Shown here piece by piece: positions 1 to 6,714 of a stretch of DNA of 17,758 nt. Position 1 is the first letter of the stretch. Every line of letters starts with the position of its first letter. The stretch spans positions 1-17,758 of the forward strand of contig CAZKUN010000197.1 of assembly GCA_964555935.1 (NCBI GenBank). Reading direction: 5' to 3'. This stretch comes from CAZKUN01 sp964555935 (GTDB lineage Bacteria; Armatimonadota; Zipacnadia; Zipacnadales; VGFC01). A program made the position numbers and the translations under genes. The notes beneath the pieces were generated by a model, which did no database searches, had not been told where the DNA came from, and saw only the letters and a program-made list of their open reading frames with translations.

Positions 1-745
1 GCGGTTCGACATCGGCAAGGAGAAGGTCATCCGGCCCTTCGACGACACTGAGGAGCGGACGGCGTCGGCGCAAGAGTGGGTGGACACGTGCTACGGCGGC
101 CGGTGGATTGGGGATGAACTGGCGCAGCGGGGATATGTCTGCTTCAGCCATGACGCGATAAACTGGTCGGACCGAGGCGGCGCGGGCTACGACGGCCAGC
201 AGGCGCTGGCAGGCAACCTCTTCCACCTTGGAACGTCATTCGCCGCGACGATCGCGCACGAGGACATGCGCGCGGCCGAGTTCCTCGCGACGCGTCCGGA
301 GGTCAATCCCGACCGCGTCGCCGCAATGGGCCTGAGCATGGGGTGCTTCCGCACCTGGCAAGTCTCAGCATTGAGCGACTACATCAAAGCCGGGGTTGCG
401 ATCTGCTGGATGGCGGGCGTCAAAGACATGATGGTGCCAGGCCAGAACCAGACAAAGGGCCAGAGCTGCTTCTCCATGCTGCATCCAGGCATCTTCAACC
501 ACATCGACTACCCGGACTTCGCGAGCCTCGCATGCCCGAAACCGATGCTGTTCTACAACGGGCTGCAGGACACGCTCTTCCCGGTGGATAGCGTTGAGGC
601 GGCGTATGGCAAGATGGGCGCGATCTGGGAATCCCAAGGCGCGGCGGATCGCCTGGAGACGAAGCTGTGGGACGTGCCGCACGAGTTCAATGCCGAGATG
701 CAGGAGGAAGCCTTCGCCTGGCTCGAGGAGCAGATGGGGCGCTAG
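1..745 (+). CDS. Alpha/beta hydrolase (dienelactone hydrolase / acetyl esterase-like), 5'-truncated
   Basis: This is the 3' part of an alpha/beta-hydrolase gene. The frame is open from base 2 through the window edge, so the true start lies upstream; the GTG at 80 is an internal codon. Counting from that GTG, the nucleophile elbow GLSMG puts the catalytic Ser at 86, an Asp in the segment NGLQDTLFP at 164 and a His in VPHEF at 201, so a Ser-Asp-His triad is complete. The fold and triad resemble dienelactone hydrolase and acetyl-xylan-esterase-like proteins, which hydrolyse esters; the actual substrate cannot be read from sequence. Any signal peptide would be in the missing N-terminus. The gene ends against the oppositely oriented oxidoreductase gene: both stop codons use the same CTAG at 742-745. 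Family assignment is good; substrate is unknown. Confidence 0.85.
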   Translation, partial: RFDIGKEKVIRPFDDTEERTASAQEWVDTCYGGRWIGDELAQRGYVCFSHDAINWSDRGGAGYDGQQALAGNLFHLGTSFAATIAHEDMRAAEFLATRPEVNPDRVAAMGLSMGCFRTWQVSALSDYIKAGVAICWMAGVKDMMVPGQNQTKGQSCFSMLHPGIFNHIDYPDFASLACPKPMLFYNGLQDTLFPVDSVEAAYGKMGAIWESQGAADRLETKLWDVPHEFNAEMQEEAFAWLEEQMGR

Positions 746-1764
746 GCCGTAACCTCGGAGATCTCCACTCGGGCGCCGCCTCGGGACGCGGAGAGGTACG
801 CGGCGTCCATGATGGCCATGGTCTTCAGGTTGTCTCGGGCGCTGTGATCGGGCTCGGAACCCGAGTCGACGGCAAGCAGAAGCCGACGCATGCTCTCCCC
901 CATGCTGGTCACGAACGCATTCTCCTGACCCATGTCCAGGCGCTCCAACTCGCCGTCGTCGGTGTGGATCAGCAGCTCGCATGAATCGCCCGCCACTTGG
1001 TCCTTGAGCGAGAGCGCGGAGCCGGCAGTGCCGTCAACCCGGAGACGGCACTCAGGCAGGCGATTGGCGTTCCAACTCGAGACCATCGAGCCGACGATGT
1101 CGCGTTCGAACTCGATCGTGAGCGCGGTGAACGACTCGCCCCGGACCGTCGGAATCCAATGGCGCGTCATGGCGGTGACTGCCACGGGCTCGACGCCCGC
1201 GAGCCACTGGATGCGATCGATGACGTGGATGCTGAAGATGGCGATCTCAAGACGCTCCTCATCCGCGCGCCATCCCCTCGTGTTGCGCCGGTCGTAGTAG
1301 TGATCGTGGACGACGCTGAGAATGTCGCCCAGCCGACCGGCTGCGATCGCGTCTCGCAGGGCGAGCACGTCGCGGTTGAAGCGCAGCTCGTGGTTGATGG
1401 CCATCTTCACCGGCGCGCGCTCGGCCATCTCGGTGAACGATCGAGCGTCCGCGTAGCGCTCGCCGAAGGGCTTTTCGACGAGCATGTGGATCCCGGCGTT
1501 GCAGGCGGGCTCGATGACCTCGGCGCGAACGGCGGGCGGCGTGAGGAGCGCGATGATGTCAACCTCGCCGGAATCGATGAGGTCGGACGCGTTTGAGAAC
1601 CGGAGCGGGACGTCGTGCTGGTCGCAATACGCGGCCAGGCGATCCGCGTCGGGATCACAGCCCGCCACCACGTCGCCCAGATCACCCGCGACTGTGCGGT
1701 AGCCCTGGATGTGAGCGTGGGCGATGCCGCCCGTGCCGACGATGCCAATGCGATGGCGACTCAT
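742..1764 (-). CDS. Gfo/Idh/MocA family oxidoreductase
   Basis: A 340-residue NAD(P)-dependent dehydrogenase of the Gfo/Idh/MocA family, full length for the family. The N-terminal Rossmann fold shows GIVGTGGIAHAH (residues 7-18), and the cofactor/active-site EKPF motif is at 97-100. The second, alpha/beta domain contains the usual IxxH segment with His180 (EIAIFSIHVID). These enzymes typically oxidise or reduce sugars, inositols or their derivatives in the cytoplasm; the substrate is not readable. Its ATG overlaps the stop of the upstream PPC/DUF296 gene as ATGA (1761-1764), so the two are almost certainly co-transcribed and translationally coupled. It converges on the alpha/beta hydrolase with a 4-bp stop overlap. 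No signal peptide is present, unlike some secreted planctomycetal members of the family. Confidence 0.93.
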   Translation of the reverse strand: MSRHRIGIVGTGGIAHAHIQGYRTVAGDLGDVVAGCDPDADRLAAYCDQHDVPLRFSNASDLIDSGEVDIIALLTPPAVRAEVIEPACNAGIHMLVEKPFGERYADARSFTEMAERAPVKMAINHELRFNRDVLALRDAIAAGRLGDILSVVHDHYYDRRNTRGWRADEERLEIAIFSIHVIDRIQWLAGVEPVAVTAMTRHWIPTVRGESFTALTIEFERDIVGSMVSSWNANRLPECRLRVDGTAGSALSLKDQVAGDSCELLIHTDDGELERLDMGQENAFVTSMGESMRRLLLAVDSGSEPDHSARDNLKTMAIMDAAYLSASRGGARVEISEVTA

Positions 1765-2171
1765 TCGGGCACGCTCATCCGGTCCCAGTCGGTGACGTCC
1801 GCGTCGGGGATCTCGGCGATGCAGCAGATCGCGAAGGTCAGCACCGTGCAGCCAGGCTCGAGGTGCCCGCCCATGGCCTTCTCGGTATTTGAGAAGGTGA
1901 TGTGAGCGTGGACGCGGCCATTCATGATGATCCCCGTGAGCGTGAGGATGTCATACGCGCCATCGCCCTCGAAAAACACATCCCCCGGCGGGAGATTGGT
2001 GGTCTCCACCACGTGGACATTGTAGGCGCTGAGCGAGCCCGCGCCGCTGAGGATCGCGGCGTTGGTAATGCCTTCGGCGGCAACCGCGGCCTCAAGCGCT
2101 CCGATGACATCTTCGTGCGGGTTCAGCCTGACCATGATGATGCGCGATGGGACTGAAGTCTGGGTGAGCAT
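1761..2171 (-). CDS. PPC domain (DUF296) protein
   Basis: A 136-residue single-domain protein of the PPC/DUF296 family. The signature runs from LSGAGSLSAYN (41-51) to VHAHITFSNTEKAMGGHLEPG (87-107), with three conserved histidines, His88, His90 and His103, grouped as in family members thought to bind metal. In plants this domain sits beside AT-hook DNA-binding motifs; no AT-hook is visible here, so DNA binding should not be assumed. The ATG has a good Shine-Dalgarno site (AGGAG, about 6 nt upstream). The stop overlaps the start of the Gfo/Idh/MocA gene (ATGA), which suggests a joint role, perhaps ligand sensing or an accessory enzymatic step, but no function can be assigned from sequence. Confidence 0.88.
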   Translation of the reverse strand: MLTQTSVPSRIIMVRLNPHEDVIGALEAAVAAEGITNAAILSGAGSLSAYNVHVVETTNLPPGDVFFEGDGAYDILTLTGIIMNGRVHAHITFSNTEKAMGGHLEPGCTVLTFAICCIAEIPDADVTDWDRMSVPE

Positions 2172-2180
2172 AGTCGGCTC

Positions 2181-2261
2181 CTATGACATGAGCGCGAGGT
2201 AGTCGCCGGGGCAGTGGTTCGCGCCGGAGGATGCGCAGGCCTCGTTGGGGAAGGGCGGGGC
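2181..2261 (-). pseudogene. Possible 3' remnant of a lost gene upstream of the PPC gene
   Basis: In the divergent gap between the PPC gene and the permease, one minus-strand frame ends at a TAG (2181-2183) and reads APPFPNEACASSGANHC followed by PGDYLALMS. Nearly all codons in this 27-codon stretch end in G or C, the third-position bias of real genes here. There is no usable start codon: the frame is closed by a stop inside the permease gene a little further upstream. It ends 9 bases before the PPC start, as an upstream operon partner would. The likely reading is the C-terminus of a gene whose 5' part was lost when the permease gene arrived. The parent family is not recognised, and chance is possible at this length. 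Confidence 0.35.
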
Positions 2262-2265
2262 GCTT

Positions 2266-3168
2266 ATGATACTGTTTGAGATTCTCTACTCGGTCATTCT
2301 CCCGGTTTTCCTGATCATCGGCGTCGGCGTAGTGCTCGACCGATGCTTCACCATCGATCTCCCGACGCTGTCGAAGCTGAACTTCTACGTGTTCGTGCCC
2401 GCGCTGGTGATGGTGAAGTTACTGGACGCCGACCTCCCCGCCGATACGATGCTGAAAGTCGGCGGCTTCGGCATCGCGCATGTGGTGATCCTCTTCGCCA
2501 TATCGCTAGGCGCGTACTCGTGGGGGTCGCTGAAAGCCAAGCGCGCCGTCCTATCGCTGGCGACGATGTTCTACAACACCGGCAACTACGGATTCCCATT
2601 CGTTATCCTGGCATTTGGCGACGAATACGTCGGCATCATCGCAATCCTGCTGATGACGCAAAACCTGCTGAACTTCACGCTCGGGATTTGGATCCTGGAG
2701 GGCAGCAAGGCCAGCAATGGGAGCCGGCTGAAGGGCCTGCTGAAGATCCCCATACTCTACGTGCTGGCGATTGCGCTGGCGATGCGGGCGCTGGGGCTGG
2801 ACCTCGTGCCGTCGGTGAAGCAACCGCTGACATACCTTGGCAACGGACTGATCCCAATAGCTCTCCTGACGTTGGGCGTCCAGCTCTCACGGTGCAAGAT
2901 CAGCCGGGAGATCGTCCCGCTGTCGGTGCTGACCGTGATACGGCTGGTCGTCTCGCCGGTGATTGGATGGGGCCTGGTAACAGCGTTAGGCATCGAGGGC
3001 GTGACGGGGGCAGTGCTGATCGCGTCCGCGGGCTTGCCGGTAGCGGTGAACGTGTTCATCCTCGCCGCCGAGTACAACAGGGACGCCGAGCTTGCCTCGC
3101 AGGGAGTGTTCTGGACGACGCTCCTCAGCCCCGTGACGCTTGCAGTGGTGCTGATGTTGGTGAGGTGA
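2266..3168 (+). CDS. AEC family (auxin efflux carrier-like) transporter
   Basis: A 300-residue integral membrane transporter of the AEC family (BASS/bile-acid:sodium symporter-like fold). About ten hydrophobic helices run through the protein, starting immediately with an N-terminal helix (residues 1-24). The family motif TGNYGFP lies at 105-111, and the second repeat has the matching GLPVAVNVF segment at 256-264. Bacterial AEC proteins move small organic anions such as malate or malonate; the solute here is not known. The ATG at 2266 is preferred over an in-frame TTG at 2245, because it is preceded by a purine-rich ribosome site and gives the usual 300 residues beginning at the first helix. 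The gene stands alone, divergent from the PPC/oxidoreductase pair and convergent with parB, 33 bp apart. Confidence 0.92.
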   Translation: MILFEILYSVILPVFLIIGVGVVLDRCFTIDLPTLSKLNFYVFVPALVMVKLLDADLPADTMLKVGGFGIAHVVILFAISLGAYSWGSLKAKRAVLSLATMFYNTGNYGFPFVILAFGDEYVGIIAILLMTQNLLNFTLGIWILEGSKASNGSRLKGLLKIPILYVLAIALAMRALGLDLVPSVKQPLTYLGNGLIPIALLTLGVQLSRCKISREIVPLSVLTVIRLVVSPVIGWGLVTALGIEGVTGAVLIASAGLPVAVNVFILAAEYNRDAELASQGVFWTTLLSPVTLAVVLMLVR

Positions 3169-3201
3169 GACTCTACGTGCGGGAGGGAGATCGGCGAGGC
3201 A

Positions 3202-4008
3202 TCAAAGCTCCAGCCGCTCGACCTCGGCGCGCAGGTGGTCGAGTTGGGCCAGCAACTCGGCCTTGTTCCGGACGTTGGTGAAGCGCGCGGTGAACCCGCG
3301 CGCGAACCTCCTGAACTTCAACCCCGGCTCATCCAGAAGCGCGCTCGCGGGCTGGGTCTCGGGCTCGCCAACGATCCCCGACACCAGGGCCCGCGTCTGG
3401 CGGGTCGTGAGATTGCGCTCAACGATGGCGCGGTACGCCTCAAGCTGCTCTTCTTCCGACTCGAGGCTCCGCAGACAGCGAGCGTGACCTTCGCTGATCT
3501 CGCCGTTGTCCGGGCTGGGCTCTCGCACGATCTTGACAAGGATCTCCGCCGGGAGGCCAAGCAGGCTAAGGCGGTTTTGGATGTAGTCCTTGCCCTTGTT
3601 TAGCCTTTTCTCAAGCTGGCGAACGGTCAGCTTGCGTGAGCCCGCGTCCCTGATGGCGCGGATCGCCAAGGCCTCATCGACTGGAGATAGATCCTCGCGC
3701 TGGATGTTCTCCTGTAGCGCCGCCTCGAAGGCTGCTTCGTCACCCACTTCCTCCAGTATCAGGCACGGCACCGTGTCGAGCCCAGCCTCCTCGGCGGCCT
3801 TGCGTCGGCGCGCCCCGGCCACGACCTGGTAGACGCCGTCCTCGTCCGTCGGCCTGACGGTGAGAGGCTGGAGGATGCCGTTCTTCCCGATGTCCCCCAC
3901 CAATTCATCCAGGCCACCACTGCTCGCCATGCGCCTGGGATTGTCTTCCCAGAGCCTCACCTTGCCAATCGGCAGGTACTTCAGGCGACGGGTTGCGCTA
4001 CCAGGCAC
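3202..4008 (-). CDS. parB: ParB/Spo0J-like partition protein (lone, no ParA)
   Basis: A 268-residue ParB-family protein. The N-terminal CTP-binding domain has box I (LDELVGDIGKNGILQPLTVR, 33-52), box II (GARRRKA, 65-71) and box III (ENIQREDLSP, 100-109). A helix-turn-helix parS-reading domain follows (about 127-155), then the ISEGHARCL element (171-179) and a C-terminal amphipathic helix likely used for dimerisation (about 249-268). Canonical ParB proteins load onto parS sites and slide as CTP-gated clamps. Box II is GARR rather than GERR, losing the Glu linked to CTP hydrolysis in Bacillus ParB. The start is GTG, with GAGAGGAA 8-10 nt upstream. No parA is adjacent, and the neighbours are metabolic, so this may be a secondary ParB or a ParB-like transcription factor. 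A CACGTG palindrome lies just upstream. Confidence 0.9.
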   Translation of the reverse strand: MPGSATRRLKYLPIGKVRLWEDNPRRMASSGGLDELVGDIGKNGILQPLTVRPTDEDGVYQVVAGARRRKAAEEAGLDTVPCLILEEVGDEAAFEAALQENIQREDLSPVDEALAIRAIRDAGSRKLTVRQLEKRLNKGKDYIQNRLSLLGLPAEILVKIVREPSPDNGEISEGHARCLRSLESEEEQLEAYRAIVERNLTTRQTRALVSGIVGEPETQPASALLDEPGLKFRRFARGFTARFTNVRNKAELLAQLDHLRAEVERLEL

Positions 4009-4056
4009 TGGCCCAATTCCTCTCGCGGCATGTCGTCATTCTGACCTATAATAGAC

Positions 4057-4085
4057 ATATTATCACACAATACAACATATATCAA
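4057..4085 (-). promoter_or_regulatory. Putative parB promoter in AT-rich spacer
   Basis: The 50 bp upstream of parB are strikingly AT-rich against the surrounding G+C-rich DNA. Reading leftward, TTGATA (4085-4080) is followed by TAATAT (4062-4057) after 17 bp, or by GATAAT (4064-4059) after 15 bp. Either is a plausible sigma-70-type pair. The 24-bp palindrome begins 5 bp upstream of the -35, a position suited to control of this promoter. Confidence 0.45.
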
Positions 4086-4090
4086 GGACG

Positions 4091-4114
4091 GTTTGTCGTC
4101 ACGTGACGACAAAC
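4091..4114 (+). promoter_or_regulatory. Perfect 24-bp palindrome with CACGTG centre (parS-like operator candidate)
   Basis: The half GTTTGTCGTCAC is followed directly by its exact reverse complement, giving 24 bp of perfect dyad symmetry. The centre is CACGTG, as in the consensus bacterial parS (TGTTTCACGTGAAACA), but the flanks differ: GTCGT and ACGAC replace GTTT and AAAC. It lies 82 bp upstream of the parB GTG and 22 bp beyond the stop of the glycyl radical enzyme gene. A further copy of the half-site core TGTCGTCA occurs at 4031-4038, between promoter and start codon. The best reading is a binding site for the ParB-like protein or another dimeric regulator. It is not a typical terminator because it has no loop and no T-tract. 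Confidence 0.6.
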
Positions 4115-4135
4115 AGGCGGCAGGGGCGTGCGGGG

Positions 4136-6499
4136 TCAGATCGAGGAATGCTCGGTGCGGGCGATGATCTCGTCCTGGAGGGCTTTGGTGAGGTCGCGGA
4201 AGAAGTCGGAGTAGCCGGCCACGCGGACGATGAGATCGCGGTTCCCTTCGGGCTCTTCCTGAGCCTCGCGGAGCGCGTCGGCGGTGATGACGTTGAACTG
4301 GATGTGGTGTCCGCCGAGCGCGAAGTAGGTGCGGACGAGTTGGACGAGTCGCTCGATGCCCTCGTCGCCCTCGAGCACGTTGGGAGTGAACTTCAGGTTC
4401 AGCAGCGTGCCGCCGGTGCGGCCATGGTCCATCTTGGCCAGCGAGCGGATGACGCCCGTCGGACCGTTCTTCCCCACGCCTGCAGACGGCGAGACTCCAT
4501 CAGACAGCGGGATATAACCCCTCCGGCCATCCGGCGTGGCGCCGGTGACCGAGCCGAAGTACACGTGGCACGTCGTCGAGAGATAGTTGACGTGGTACTC
4601 GCCGCCCCGAGTGTTGGGGCGCCCCTCGATAAGATCGTAGAAGAGGTCGAAGTGCAGGCGCATCAGATCATCGGCGTAGTCATCGTCATTGCCAAACTGA
4701 GGCGTGCGGTTCTTCAGCAACTGCCGGAGCGATTCGTGGCCCTCAAAGTCGGCCTCCAGCGCCGCGAGAAGATCATCCCACGAGACATCTTGCTCGTCAT
4801 AGATGTGGCACTTGACGGCTGAGAGCGAATCGGTGAGCGACCCCGTTCCAGTTCCCATGATGTAGGTCGTGTTGTAACGCGCGCCACCGGCGTTGTAGTC
4901 TGTCCCCGTCTTGATGCAATCGTCGGTGATCACCGATAGGAATGGCGCCGGCATGTGCTGGGCATAGAGTTGCTCGATGACATTGTTGCCGCGGATCTTG
5001 ATGTCGATGAAGTGCTTCACCTGCGCCCGGAAGGCCTCGAAGAACTCATCGAAGGATACGAAGGAGCGCGGGTCGCCCGTCGCTAGCCCGATGCGCTTGC
5101 CGGTGCGGAGGTCGAGCCCATTGTGGAGAGTGGTCTCGAGCACTTTCACCAGGTTGAAGTAGCCGGTCAGGATGTACGCTTCCTTGCCAAACGCTCCCGT
5201 CTCAACGCAGCCGGACGTGCCGCCCTGGCGGGCATCATCCAGCGATTTCCCCTGCCGCAACAACTCCTGCACCACCATGTCGGCGTTGAAGACGCTGGGC
5301 TGGCCCCAGCCCTGTCGGATGATCTTGGCAGCGCGACGGATGAACTCGTCGGGGCTCTTGGCGCTGACCTGGATGTTGCTCGAAGGCTGCAGCAACTGCA
5401 TCTCGTCGATGACGTCGAGGATCAGGTACGTGACCTCGTTGACGGCGTCGCCGCCGTCCTTGCGCAGGCCCCCGCTGTTGATGTTCGCGAAGTCGGTGTA
5501 CGTGCCGCTCTCAGCCGCCGTGACGCCGACCTTCGGCGGCGCCGGCTGGTTGTTGAACTTCACCCAGAAGCAGCTTAGCAGTTCGCGGGCGCCTTCGCGG
5601 TCGAGCGTACCGTCGACGAGGCCCTGGGTGTAGAACGGCTCAAGGTGCTGGTCGAGGTGGCCGGGATTGAAGCTATCCCACGTGTTCAGTTCGGTCACGA
5701 CGCCGAGATGCGCGAACCAGTACATCTGCAGCGCCTCGTGGAAGTCTCGCGGCGCGTTTGCCGGCACGTGCGCGCAGACCTCGGCGATCCGCTCGAGCTC
5801 GGCTTTGCGGGCGGGGTCTGACTCCACGGCGGCCAGTTCGCGGGCCTTCTCAGCATGGCGGCGGGCAAAGGCAATGATGGCATCGCACGACAGAGCCATC
5901 GCCCGGAGCTGCTCCTGTTTGGAGAGGGCATCGGGGTCCCCGAAGTAGTCCAGCGCCTCTAGTTCGGCCCCTATCTCCGCCTTGAACTCCAAGAAGCCCT
6001 TGCCATAGACCTTGTCATCGAGGACGGCGTGCCCCGGCGCGCGCTGCTCCATGAACTCGGTGAAGATGCCGGCCTCGTAGGCGTCGTGCCACTCGGGCGT
6101 CATCTCCTCGAAGATGCGCTCGCGCATCGTCCGACCGCTCCAGAAGGGGATGATCTCATCCTCGTAGAGCTTGCGGGTCTCGGGCGCGACCTCAAAGGAC
6201 GTGCGGTCGCGCGTCGCGACGATGTCGAGGTCCTGAAGGCTATGGCAACACAGTTCGGGGAAGGTCGGGGAGCCCTTGGGCGCGGAGCCACGCTCGCCGA
6301 CGATGAGTTCGCCCTCGCCAATGTGGATCGTCTTCTGCTCCATCACGCGCTTGAACGCAATCGCGCGCAGCATTGGCACTGAGTGGCCAACGCCAACAGC
6401 TTCGCGATAGGCCTGGGTCACGATCTTGGCGCGCTCGTCTGATATCCAAGGATCGACGTCAAGGCTCTCCTGGCGCAAGCTGGCGACGCGGTCTGTCAT
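4136..6499 (-). CDS. hypD: HypD-like glycyl radical enzyme (probable trans-4-hydroxy-L-proline dehydratase)
   Basis: A 787-residue member of the pyruvate formate-lyase superfamily. It has the radical glycine loop RVAGYSDF (Gly762) and the thiyl-radical cysteine in GTSGCVETG (Cys431) with catalytic Glu433, the Cys-x-Glu pattern of dehydratases and lyases rather than Cys-Cys of pyruvate formate-lyase. Residues recalled from the Clostridioides difficile HypD structure (H160, D278, S334, F340, C434, E436, Y450, T645, G765) all have identical counterparts here at a constant offset of three, including the substrate-contacting Phe337 and Tyr447. HypD removes water from hydroxyproline to give pyrroline-5-carboxylate and is strictly oxygen-sensitive. 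The ATG at 6499 is chosen over one at 6586: it has GGAG 6 nt upstream, fits the HypD length, and the upstream ATG lies before the predicted transcription start. No radical-SAM activase or proC is nearby, which is unusual. Confidence 0.85.
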   Translation of the reverse strand: MTDRVASLRQESLDVDPWISDERAKIVTQAYREAVGVGHSVPMLRAIAFKRVMEQKTIHIGEGELIVGERGSAPKGSPTFPELCCHSLQDLDIVATRDRTSFEVAPETRKLYEDEIIPFWSGRTMRERIFEEMTPEWHDAYEAGIFTEFMEQRAPGHAVLDDKVYGKGFLEFKAEIGAELEALDYFGDPDALSKQEQLRAMALSCDAIIAFARRHAEKARELAAVESDPARKAELERIAEVCAHVPANAPRDFHEALQMYWFAHLGVVTELNTWDSFNPGHLDQHLEPFYTQGLVDGTLDREGARELLSCFWVKFNNQPAPPKVGVTAAESGTYTDFANINSGGLRKDGGDAVNEVTYLILDVIDEMQLLQPSSNIQVSAKSPDEFIRRAAKIIRQGWGQPSVFNADMVVQELLRQGKSLDDARQGGTSGCVETGAFGKEAYILTGYFNLVKVLETTLHNGLDLRTGKRIGLATGDPRSFVSFDEFFEAFRAQVKHFIDIKIRGNNVIEQLYAQHMPAPFLSVITDDCIKTGTDYNAGGARYNTTYIMGTGTGSLTDSLSAVKCHIYDEQDVSWDDLLAALEADFEGHESLRQLLKNRTPQFGNDDDYADDLMRLHFDLFYDLIEGRPNTRGGEYHVNYLSTTCHVYFGSVTGATPDGRRGYIPLSDGVSPSAGVGKNGPTGVIRSLAKMDHGRTGGTLLNLKFTPNVLEGDEGIERLVQLVRTYFALGGHHIQFNVITADALREAQEEPEGNRDLIVRVAGYSDFFRDLTKALQDEIIARTEHSSI

Positions 6500-6569
6500 G
6501 TGGGTCTCCGATCGCCCAAGGCGAAGGGCGAGACGGCACCGCCAACAATACCGGCGATACTCTGATTCA

Positions 6570-6599
6570 TGTATAACGCGCATCAAGGGGACGTGTCAA
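6570..6599 (-). promoter_or_regulatory. Putative promoter of the glycyl radical enzyme gene
   Basis: Reading leftward, a perfect -35 TTGACA (6599-6594) is followed after 18 bp by TATACA (6575-6570), four of six matches to the -10 consensus. Transcription would begin near 6563 and leave a leader of about 60 nt before the ATG at 6499. This supports the shorter reading frame, because the alternative ATG at 6586 would not be in the transcript. Confidence 0.5.
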
Positions 6600-6714
6600 T
6601 GCGCCCCGCTATTACCAATAACCGCCGGCGGCCGCTGGATTCTCCGGGAGGTGGCCGGAGATGAGGGGCGAACGGCAACCGGCGACTGGGTCAGCGCGAA
6701 GGAGACGGTTCAGA

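Noticed and set aside
4091..4114. The 24-bp palindrome as a rho-independent terminator of the glycyl radical enzyme gene
   Set aside because: It has no loop, only moderate G+C at its ends and no T-tract leftward of it; the operator reading fits better.
4103..4822. A 239-codon plus-strand frame starting at the palindrome, with TATAAT at 4047-4052 upstream
   Set aside because: It lies antisense to the conserved radical-glycine end of the hypD-like gene and shows no protein family features. The TATAAT has no convincing -35 and is better explained as part of the AT-rich parB leader.
6500..6586. Longer start for the glycyl radical enzyme (ATG at 6586)
   Set aside because: The extra 29 residues are Arg/Cys-rich and unlike the family, the predicted promoter lies within them, and the ATG at 6499 has a good ribosome site.
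6622..6631. CCGCCGGCGG palindrome upstream of the SDR gene
   Set aside because: Short G/C-only palindromes are common by chance in DNA of this composition.
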